From contig JAATGK010000287.1 in assembly GCA_015654715.1 (NCBI GenBank), forward strand, positions 1-5,656: a stretch of 5,656 nucleotides of DNA, given 5' to 3'. A program made the translations under genes and the position numbers. Positions within the stretch are counted from its first letter, which is position 1, and every line of letters begins with the position of its first letter. Source of the stretch: Alphaproteobacteria bacterium. GTDB lineage: Bacteria > Pseudomonadota > Alphaproteobacteria > Micropepsales > Micropepsaceae. This document shows, one piece after another, positions 1 to 5,656 of the stretch. The notes under the pieces were generated by a model. That model had not been told where the DNA came from and made no database searches. It saw nothing but the letters and a program-made list of their open reading frames with translations.

Positions 1-78
1 ATCACACGCGCACTTTCTGGCCAGCCGGACGATCGCTGATCTTTGGTTCCAATTGCATTGGCGCTCGCCGCCGCGCGC

Positions 79-109
79 AAAAAAACGGCGGGCCGAAGCC
101 CGCCGCTTT
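79..109 (-). terminator. Rho-independent terminator of the TonB-dependent receptor gene
   Basis: Read on the minus strand, an 8-bp perfect GC-rich stem (CGGCGGGC / GCCCGCCG, plus positions 86-93 and 98-105) is closed by a TTCG tetraloop and followed directly by seven T's (plus-strand A run 79-85). Three A-T pairs and a G-T wobble could extend the stem using the A's and T's on either side. It begins about 24 bases after the receptor stop codon, the expected place for its transcript end. The UUCG loop is an unusually stable tetraloop and common in bacterial terminators. Confidence 0.93.
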
Positions 110-132
110 CCAGTTGCCTGGATTCGACTCGA

Positions 133-3100
133 TTAATAGTCGAGCTTGACACCGAACTTGAGGTAACGGCCCAGCAAGCCGTCGCCGCCGGTCACCACGT
201 TGTAGTTCGTGACGCCGTAGGTCGCGACAGTATCGACCGGCGGCAGGTTGTCGAGCATGTTGATGACCGTGAAGTAGACCTTGATGTTGTCGGAGATCTT
301 CACCTGCGTATTGGTATCCCAGGTGAAATAGTCCGCCGTGCGGCAAGGCCCGGTCCCGTCGCTGAGGCCGCAATCGCGGTAAGCATTGCCCTGGTCCATG
401 GCCGAGACGTTGTAGCCAGAGGTCCAGTTCAAGGTGCTGGTGAATTCGACACGATCCGTCGCGAAAGTGGTCACCCACAAGCCCTTCCACTTCGGCGTGC
501 CCGTTCCGGCCGTCAGGTTGAAGTTGCCCAGCGTGCCGTCGTAACGCTCGATATGTCCATCCGGGAACTCGGTGTCCAGGTTCTGGATGAAGGTGGCTTG
601 CGCCGAGCTGGTCAGGTTGATCGTGCCCAGATCTGCCGTTACCCCGACGAGATCTTCGACGGGCGTGAGATCTTTATTGTACGTCACACTGAAGTCGAAG
701 CCCGCTGTCCGGATCGAGTTGGCATTGACGAACGGTGCGTAAAGGAACCCGACGATCGGCTGTGCGGTCGCATGGTTCGGATCAGGCGAGTCCGGGATGA
801 TCGTGCAGTTGGCCGGGAGCGCCGCGTGGGGATCGGTGTAATAGGTCGTTAGTGCCGACGAGCAGTCGAGCTGCGCGATCGCCGCGGTCTTCTTGATGTT
901 GTAGTAGGTCGCATTGAGCGTGAGTTCATCCGTCGGCTGGACCGTCACATCAAACACCCAGCTGCGTGACTTCTCGGGCTGGAGATGTGTGTTGGCAGTC
1001 GTGGTCAGGCCGTACGAACCTTGGGTGACGTAGGCGGGGCAGGAGGTGTAGGTCGCGAGCGTGCAGCCGTACTGTTGCAGGAAGGCATCGGTGAACAACG
1101 ACTTGTTGTTCGATACGTAGCCGGTCGTCGGCAACGCATTGGCTTCGGCAAAGCTCGGAATACGGAAGCCTTCCGAATAGGTGCCCTTCAGGGTCAACCA
1201 GTCGAGCGGCTCGGCCCGAAAACCGACCTTCGGCGAGAAGTTGCTCTGGCCGCTCGAATAGGAGTCATAACGGCCGGAGGCGTTGAGGGTGAGTTCCTCG
1301 ATGATCGGGACGTTGATTTCGAAGTATCCCGAATAAACGTCGCGGCTGCCTTTGGTGCCGAACGCGTTCAAGACAAAATAGCGCTGTGTCGGACCACCAG
1401 AGTCCGAGTTGGCGCTCGGGTCGTCGATGGCTTCGTACCGGACGTCGGCGCCGACCACGACGGTGAGATCACCGCCCGGCAATTTGTACAGCGGGGCAGT
1501 CACAGACACCGTCGCTTGGGCCTCGTCGGAGGTCATGTTCGTGATGTCATGAGGGTAGACGTATTGATTCACCGTCTGGCCGTTGAGCGATGTGAGCGGC
1601 GTATTGTTCTGCGTCGGATCCCTAAAATTGTAGGTGCCGTCGTTGACCGTGTCGAGGAAATGCTGGATGTAGGCATATCCGCTGTCATCCTGATGCAGAT
1701 CGACGTGCATCGCGGTCACACCGACATTCCACTTCCAATCATCGAGCAGCGAACCGGTGAGGGTACTCGCGACACGATAAGTGCGGTCGCGCGTTTCGTC
1801 GAAGGGAAGCGGGGCATACCAGTCGCGTCCGATAAGGCCTGCAGTGACCGGGTTGCCGTTGGAATCGACCTGACCGGCGAACGGGTTGTTTGGGTTGAGC
1901 GTGCCATTGGCCGCGCTGCAATTGGTCCGCTCAGGACAGACATAGATCGGCAGGAAGAGGACCTCAGAGCCCTTTGCGTGGGTTATCTGGTCGTTTGTCG
2001 AGGAGCTGTACGGCGGGAAATCGATGCCCGCGGGCGCATTGCCTCTCAACACCGATGGCAAATAGTACGGATAGGAGACCGAGTCCTGCATGAAGTTGAC
2101 TTCGACAGTGCCCTCGATCCCGCTTGGAAGCGCGAACGCCGTATGGCCGGTGAGTCCGACCCGCGTGATGGCGGGTTGAATAATGCCATTGTTTTTATAG
2201 TAGTCGTAATTGCAGACCGTTGAGGGATTTGTGATCGGATTTGTCGCGACGCTGTTTCTGCGCTGCAAATCGGTGAGTGTGATCGACGTGCCACCGGCGC
2301 AACCATCTTCGTTCTGCCACTGGCTGCCGGCCACGGGGGTGGTGATCTGATTTGCCACGGGATCGTAGGTATAAGGCCGCACCGCGAATTCGCCCGACGT
2401 GCTGATTCCGGCGAAGCTACCGTCCGGCTGGATGCCGTTGAGGGTGTTGTTCGAACCGCAATTGCCCTGATAGCAAACTCCCGTCAGGTCGTAGGAATTG
2501 TACGGATAGGGCCGCGACTTCGCGTAGAGGATGTCGCTGTGATAGTAGGACGCGCTCACATAAAAGTTGACGTGATCTTTGCCGAGATCGCCGGTGCCCG
2601 CCGTCACGCTAAACTTCCACTCGGGCGCATCGCCGCGATCGGCAATGCCGCCTTCGGCGCGGGCGGAGAACCCTTGAAATTCCTTCTTAGTGATGACGTT
2701 GACCACGCCCGCGATCGCATCCGCGCCATAGGCAGACGAGGCGCCGTCGCGGAGGATCTGGATGTTATCGACGATGTCGTCGGGAATCGTGTTCAAGTCG
2801 ACGAAGTTGCGAATGCCATCATCCGCCAGCGGATAATAGGCAGCGCGCAGGCCGTCGAACAACACCAGCGTCGAGTTCGTTGTCAGGCCGCGCAGCGAAA
2901 TGCCGGAAGCGCCCTGTGCGAAGTTGCCGTTCGCGGTCCAGTTGTTATTGACCGCCGGACCGTTGTTGGCGAGCGTCTGCTGCAGCGCATTTTGGATCGA
3001 ACTGATGCCACGCTGATCAAGTTGAGTCGTATCGATGACAGTGACAGGCGACACCAAGTTCGTGTTGCCCTGAATGAGTGTGCCGGTCACGGTGACCGTT

Positions 3101-3204
3101 TCGACATTCTGAGCGAGTGCTGCCGAGGACAGCGTCAGAGCCGCCGTCGCCAAAAGCACGGTGCGCAGACCGTAGATAGAGTTTGTGTGGTTTTTCTTTA
3201 ACAC
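133..3204 (-). CDS. TonB-dependent outer-membrane receptor, plug plus beta-barrel, substrate unknown
   Basis: Predicted 1023-residue outer-membrane active transporter that would import a scarce ligand (siderophore, vitamin or glycan fragment) using energy from TonB-ExbB-ExbD. Visible from the start: basic residues (MLKKNH), a hydrophobic stretch and a signal-peptidase site after SSAALA (residue 31); a TonB box ETVTVTG at 35-41; a plug at about 50-174 with GISLRGL (101-107), LVLFDGLRA (113-121) and the highly typical ILRDGASSAYGADAIAGVVNVIT (150-172, quoted in part); then a long barrel including SPKVGFRAEP, YSEGFRIPSFAEA and LQPEKS, ending KFGVKLDY with the C-terminal aromatic needed for Bam insertion. 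There is no N-terminal STN signalling domain, so it is not a FecA-type transducer. The GTG start is chosen because AAGGGGG lies 8 bases upstream and the signal peptide begins there; the frame stays open to a TTG at 3288, but that gives a poor N-terminus. Mature protein has twelve cysteines in six pairs. Family assignment is sure; ligand is not inferable. Confidence 0.95.
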   Translation of the reverse strand: MLKKNHTNSIYGLRTVLLATAALTLSSAALAQNVETVTVTGTLIQGNTNLVSPVTVIDTTQLDQRGISSIQNALQQTLANNGPAVNNNWTANGNFAQGASGISLRGLTTNSTLVLFDGLRAAYYPLADDGIRNFVDLNTIPDDIVDNIQILRDGASSAYGADAIAGVVNVITKKEFQGFSARAEGGIADRGDAPEWKFSVTAGTGDLGKDHVNFYVSASYYHSDILYAKSRPYPYNSYDLTGVCYQGNCGSNNTLNGIQPDGSFAGISTSGEFAVRPYTYDPVANQITTPVAGSQWQNEDGCAGGTSITLTDLQRRNSVATNPITNPSTVCNYDYYKNNGIIQPAITRVGLTGHTAFALPSGIEGTVEVNFMQDSVSYPYYLPSVLRGNAPAGIDFPPYSSSTNDQITHAKGSEVLFLPIYVCPERTNCSAANGTLNPNNPFAGQVDSNGNPVTAGLIGRDWYAPLPFDETRDRTYRVASTLTGSLLDDWKWNVGVTAMHVDLHQDDSGYAYIQHFLDTVNDGTYNFRDPTQNNTPLTSLNGQTVNQYVYPHDITNMTSDEAQATVSVTAPLYKLPGGDLTVVVGADVRYEAIDDPSANSDSGGPTQRYFVLNAFGTKGSRDVYSGYFEINVPIIEELTLNASGRYDSYSSGQSNFSPKVGFRAEPLDWLTLKGTYSEGFRIPSFAEANALPTTGYVSNNKSLFTDAFLQQYGCTLATYTSCPAYVTQGSYGLTTTANTHLQPEKSRSWVFDVTVQPTDELTLNATYYNIKKTAAIAQLDCSSALTTYYTDPHAALPANCTIIPDSPDPNHATAQPIVGFLYAPFVNANSIRTAGFDFSVTYNKDLTPVEDLVGVTADLGTINLTSSAQATFIQNLDTEFPDGHIERYDGTLGNFNLTAGTGTPKWKGLWVTTFATDRVEFTSTLNWTSGYNVSAMDQGNAYRDCGLSDGTGPCRTADYFTWDTNTQVKISDNIKVYFTVINMLDNLPPVDTVATYGVTNYNVVTGGDGLLGRYLKFGVKLDY

Positions 3205-3212
3205 TGGTTTTA

Positions 3213-3219
3213 CCCCCTT
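3213..3219 (-). promoter_or_regulatory. Ribosome binding site deciding the receptor's GTG start
   Basis: On the minus strand AAGGGGG (close to the anti-16S AAGGAGG) sits 8 bases before GTG at 3204-3202. No comparable purine run precedes the in-frame TTG at 3288. The chosen start also places the positively charged n-region of the signal peptide at the very N-terminus, as expected for a Sec substrate. Confidence 0.75.
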
Positions 3220-3360
3220 GTTCGCAACGGCAAATCCCTTGACCTGATGACGCAGCGGTACACCGCAAAGTGCCACTGCTACAGGCAAGGACGGATGTTG
3301 AGCAAGATTGCCCGAAGGGGGGACTGACTGGAGTAAAGACGTTTGCGTAAAAGCAATGAA

Positions 3361-3389
3361 ATAACTACTACACAGTAGTAAAATAACAA
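3361..3389 (-). promoter_or_regulatory. Possible sigma70-like promoter for the receptor gene
   Basis: On the minus strand a TTGTTA (plus 3384-3389) is followed after 17 bases by AGTTAT (plus 3361-3366). The -35 is reasonable, but the -10 matches TATAAT at only three positions. It lies in the most AT-rich part of the intergenic region and would give a leader of roughly 150 bases before the GTG start. The spacing and the embedded inverted repeat make it the best candidate I can see, but the hexamers alone do not prove it. Confidence 0.3.
3364..3380. promoter_or_regulatory. Perfect inverted repeat, candidate repressor operator
   Basis: The plus strand reads ACTACT-ACAC-AGTAGT (3364-3379) and, in a shifted register, TACTAC-ACA-GTAGTA (3366-3380); both are perfect 6-bp arms. 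It falls almost entirely between the proposed -35 and -10 of the receptor promoter, a classic place for repression by steric exclusion. The TACTAC...GTAGTA arms resemble operators reported for BlaI/MecI-type winged-helix repressors. That resemblance is from memory, the spacer differs, and no regulator gene is in the window. It could also be a small hairpin without a protein partner. Confidence 0.4.
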
Positions 3390-3627
3390 ATACAGAATTA
3401 TGTGCCTATGAACTACGCGGGGGAACAGTCTAGTTAATTCAACGAGATCGGGTGTGCCATTACCCTCACGGTGGCGTGAGAATCCGGCGCTAGGTTGCTG
3501 ATATTTCATATCCAATTTGATTTGCAGCGATGTGACAGTGCGGGCGGCAAAAGTTCACCAAGCGGCAATTTCCCATCTCTCTGGCGACGGTGAGTGCTCC
3601 AAAAACAGCTTGTTTACACCGCTTCCT

Positions 3628-3642
3628 GCACAAATCTTGTGC
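3628..3642. repeat. 15-bp perfect inverted repeat in the intergenic region
   Basis: GCACAA and TTGTGC flank a 3-base ATC spacer. The short spacer and perfect symmetry fit a dimeric protein-binding site better than an RNA hairpin. It lies about 350 bases upstream of the ABC-F start and about 425 bases upstream of the receptor start, so its target, if any, is unclear. Confidence 0.35.
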
Positions 3643-3695
3643 GTGACAAAAACGTCTCGGTTTTTCGAAAAGTATCCTCGAAATCAACATCTCAA

Positions 3696-3712
3696 TCGGC
3701 AAGAACTGCCGA
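3696..3712. repeat. Short hairpin-forming inverted repeat
   Basis: TCGGCA and TGCCGA are perfectly complementary around a 5-base AGAAC loop. No T run follows on either strand, so it is not a standard intrinsic terminator. It could be a weak RNA hairpin or a binding site; a chance occurrence is possible. Confidence 0.3.
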
Positions 3713-3994
3713 GCACCTGAAAACACATCGAAAAATCGTATCGTTAGGGTGAGGCGGAGCTCGGGAACCACGGTTTCAGAGCTGGGTAATGCTCGACGGG
3801 GGAAGAACACATCCGCGAATGTGCGGACGCCATCGGCGAACAGGCGCGCTGCCCACATGGTAGTCGTTAGTAACATCGGCGGCGGCATGATTTGAGATGC
3901 CACGGGAAACCGCCCAGCGACGGGCAACAGCAAATTGGCCGCTGACTGACGTAACGGTTGGTGACGCGGTGCGCGGCGTCGGCTAAACGAACGC

Positions 3995-5656
3995 ATGCCT
4001 GCACCGCTTCTCACCCTCCAAGACGTCCATTTGACGATCGGCACCACGCCGCTGCTCGACGGCGCCGAATTGTTCGTCGAGCCCGGCTAACGTCTGTGCG
4101 TGGTCGGTCGCAACGGGTCGGGCAAATCGACGTTGCTGAAAATTGCTGCTGGAATGCTGGAGCCGGACGGCGGCCGTCGATTCGCCCAGCCGGACGCCAC
4201 CATCCGCTATCTGCCGCAAGAGCCCGATTTGTCGGGTCATTTTGATACATTTTCCTATGTTGCGGCCGGTCTGGCGCCTGGCGACGACGTTTCGCGCGCC
4301 CATTATCTGCTCGGCAGGCTCGGTCTTTCCGGCAGTGAGCCGATCACGGCGCTATCGGGCGGGCAGGCGCGCCGGGCGGCGCTGGCGCGGGTACTGGCGC
4401 CCAACCCCGACATTCTGCTGCTCGACGAGCCGACCAATCATCTCGATCTGCCGGCTATTGAGTGGCTGGAGAACGAATTGTCGGCGATGAGTGGCGCGCG
4501 TGTCTTAATCCGCCATGACCGCCGTTTCCGCGAGCGGCTGTCGCACGCCACCGTCTGGCTCGACCGCGGCAAGACGCTGCGGCTCGATCGCGGGTTCGCG
4601 GGCTTTGAAGCCTGGCGCGATCAGTTACTCGAAGAGGAAGAACGTGACCGCCAGAAGCTGAACCGCAAGATCGCCGCCGAGGAGCATTGGGTCCGTTATG
4701 GCGTCACGGCGCGCAGGAAGCGCAACGTCCGCCGCATGGCTGAGTTGGGCGAGCTTCGCCGCGAGCACCGCGAGGCTCGCCGCCAGTTGGGGCAGGTGAG
4801 CTTTTCCGTCACCGAAGCCGGCAACGCCGGCACCCGTGTGATCGAAGCGCGCAACATCGCGAAAAGCTACGGCGACAAAACGGTTGTGGCGGATTTTTCA
4901 ACTCGTATCTTAAGAGGCGACCGGATCGGTTTGGTGGGCTCCAACGGTGCGGGTAAGACGACGCTGCTCAATCTTCTGACCAAGCGGCTCGAGCCCGACA
5001 GCGGCACGGTGATCCACGGCACCAATTTGGCATTGGTCACGCTGGATCAAAGCCGTGTGCTGCTCGATGGCCAAGCCACGCTCAAAGAGGAGCTGACTGG
5101 CGGGCGTGGCGATTATGTCGATGTCGGCGGCCAGCGGCGCCACGTCATGAGCTACATGCAGGACTTCTTGTTCCTGCCCGAACAGGCCGGCACCCCGGTC
5201 GAAGTCCTCTCCGGCGGTGAGCGGGCGCGGCTGTTGCTCGCCAAGGCGCTGGCCAAGCCGGGCAATCTGCTGGTGCTGGACGAGCCGACCAACGACCTTG
5301 ATCTCGAGACTCTCGACCTCCTGGAAGAGTTGATCGACGAATATCCCGGCACCGTTCTGCTGGTCAGCCATGACCGCGATTTCCTCGACCGCACCGTGAC
5401 CGCGCTGCTTTATGCCGAAGGTGATGGCCGCTTCACCGAATACGCCGGCGGCTACGCCGACATGGTGGCCCAGCGCGCCAGCGGCGTGGTTGCTGGTAAC
5501 AAAAATGATACCGCCAAGAAGGCGACGCCGAAGGAACGCGTGCGGTCGGATGCGTCGCGCCGCAAGCTGTCGTTCAACGACAAGCACGCGCTGGACAAAC
5601 ACCCCGGCCAAATCGTAAAGCTGACCGTCGAAATCGCGGCGCTCCACCAGCACCTC
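3995..5656 (+). pseudogene. ABC-F (Uup-like) tandem ATPase gene with in-frame stop at codon 32; 3' end outside window
   Basis: ABC-F proteins are soluble, with two ATPase domains on one chain and no membrane part; they act on the ribosome or translation. The ATG at 3995 follows an in-frame TGA at 3962-3964, and the peptide starts MPAPLLTLQDVHLTIG as in family members. Codon 32 is TAA (4088-4090), where relatives read PGD/ERLCxVG; one G-to-T change from GAA would explain it. Past the stop the frame is open for 522 codons. Domain 1: Walker A GRNGSGKST (38-46), Q-loop Gln75, LSGGQ (120-124), Walker B/DEPTNHLD (140-151), but RHD at 173-175 instead of SHD. Charged linker about 213-290 with YGVTARRKRN. 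Domain 2: GSNGAGKTT (315-323), LSGGE (405-409), LDEPTNDLD (from 428), SHD (458-460). A basic, probably coiled C-terminal extension starts near 510 and is cut at codon 554. Family certain; pseudogene status depends on the stop being real. Confidence 0.82.
4100..5656 (+). CDS. Surviving ABC-F open frame after the internal stop (alternative view of the same gene, partial)
   Basis: If the TAA at 4088-4090 is real, translation could restart in the same frame. A GTG at 4100, ten bases after the stop, would begin directly at VVGRNGSGKST, keeping Walker A but losing the first 35 residues, which form the early beta strands and adenine-contacting region of domain 1. The next in-frame start is ATG at 4154, which would lose Walker A of domain 1 altogether. 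Neither has an obvious ribosome binding site, though termination-reinitiation over ten bases is possible. The frame runs without another stop to the window edge; family members usually end about 50 residues further on. Whether a stable protein results is unknown. Confidence 0.4.
   Translation, partial: MVGRNGSGKSTLLKIAAGMLEPDGGRRFAQPDATIRYLPQEPDLSGHFDTFSYVAAGLAPGDDVSRAHYLLGRLGLSGSEPITALSGGQARRAALARVLAPNPDILLLDEPTNHLDLPAIEWLENELSAMSGARVLIRHDRRFRERLSHATVWLDRGKTLRLDRGFAGFEAWRDQLLEEEERDRQKLNRKIAAEEHWVRYGVTARRKRNVRRMAELGELRREHREARRQLGQVSFSVTEAGNAGTRVIEARNIAKSYGDKTVVADFSTRILRGDRIGLVGSNGAGKTTLLNLLTKRLEPDSGTVIHGTNLALVTLDQSRVLLDGQATLKEELTGGRGDYVDVGGQRRHVMSYMQDFLFLPEQAGTPVEVLSGGERARLLLAKALAKPGNLLVLDEPTNDLDLETLDLLEELIDEYPGTVLLVSHDRDFLDRTVTALLYAEGDGRFTEYAGGYADMVAQRASGVVAGNKNDTAKKATPKERVRSDASRRKLSFNDKHALDKHPGQIVKLTVEIAALHQHL

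Larger units (their letters stand above)
3390..3994. other. Divergent intergenic region with several short inverted repeats, no convincing gene
   Basis: About 600 bases between the receptor promoter area and the ABC-F start. I see four short palindromic elements: CTCACG-GTGG-CGTGAG (3465-3480), GCACAA-ATC-TTGTGC (3628-3642), TTTTCGAAAA (3662-3671) and TCGGCA-AGAAC-TGCCGA (3696-3712). None is followed by a T run, so none is a clear terminator. Minus-strand reading stays open from 4047 to 3490 (185 codons) and a 67-codon plus frame covers 3517-3720; neither has a good ribosome binding site or a recognisable family motif. No tRNA, riboswitch or insertion-sequence end was recognised. The region must contain the ABC-F promoter, but I cannot single one out. 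Confidence 0.6.

Noticed and set aside
43..852. 269-codon plus-strand open frame opposite the end of the receptor gene
   Set aside because: It runs antisense to a certain receptor coding sequence, crosses the terminator, and its Arg/Val/Asp-rich translation resembles no family; it is a codon-bias shadow.
985..2223. 412-codon plus-strand open frame antisense to the receptor barrel
   Set aside because: The length comes from GC-rich codon bias on the opposite strand. There are no motifs, and the receptor reading is unambiguous.
2539..3201. 220-codon plus-strand open frame antisense to the plug domain
   Set aside because: It covers exactly the highly conserved plug region on the other strand; no independent sign of coding.
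3205..3288. N-terminal extension of the receptor to a TTG start at 3288
   Set aside because: It would put 28 extra residues before the signal peptide, has no ribosome binding site, and contradicts the strong AAGGGGG before GTG 3204.
3271..3290. GCCACTG followed by CAGG on the plus strand, reminiscent of a cobalamin riboswitch end
   Set aside because: It is on the strand opposite to the receptor transcript, and the other conserved cobalamin-riboswitch elements are not visible around it.
3517..3720. 67-codon plus-strand open frame in the intergenic region
   Set aside because: It has no ribosome binding site, no codon bias and no recognisable motif, and it spans several palindromes.
4910..5653. 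247-codon minus-strand open frame opposite the second ABC-F domain
   Set aside because: It is antisense to a sequence with complete Walker A, signature, Walker B and H-loop motifs, so it is a shadow.

Overview
This window looks like a moderately GC-rich alphaproteobacterial chromosome segment. The linker of the ABC-F protein carries a YGVTARRKRN signature that I associate with alphaproteobacterial members. The large TonB-dependent receptor with many Asn/Thr-rich loops is typical of Caulobacter-, Sphingomonas- or Rhizomicrobium-like bacteria. This placement is inference from protein style; no rRNA or marker gene is present.

Layout. Bases 1-78 hold nothing I can support. Bases 79-109 are a textbook intrinsic terminator on the minus strand, closing a minus-strand gene at 133-3204. 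That gene encodes a complete TonB-dependent outer-membrane receptor: signal peptide, TonB box, plug and beta-barrel ending in an aromatic residue. Its best start is a GTG at 3204 with a strong ribosome binding site, not the further-upstream TTG in the same frame. From 3205 to 3994 there is a gene-poor, partly AT-rich divergent intergenic region. It contains the receptor leader, a possible promoter with a perfect inverted repeat between its -35 and -10, and several other short inverted repeats. From 3995 to the right edge runs an ABC-F (Uup-like) tandem ATPase gene on the plus strand, cut by the window end.

The most notable point is that the ABC-F gene is interrupted by an in-frame TAA at codon 32, just ahead of the first Walker A motif, where the family has an acidic residue. 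The first ATPase half also carries an altered H-loop (RHD instead of SHD) and a nearby Leu-to-Arg-type change. The second half keeps every hallmark motif. The gene is therefore either a young pseudogene, translated from an internal start, or affected by a sequence error.

The two genes are divergent and have no evident functional link. The receptor works in the outer membrane to take up a scarce ligand using TonB energy. The ABC-F protein would be a soluble, ribosome-associated ATPase. I see no mobile element, CRISPR array, tRNA or rRNA, and no convincing novel multi-gene system.
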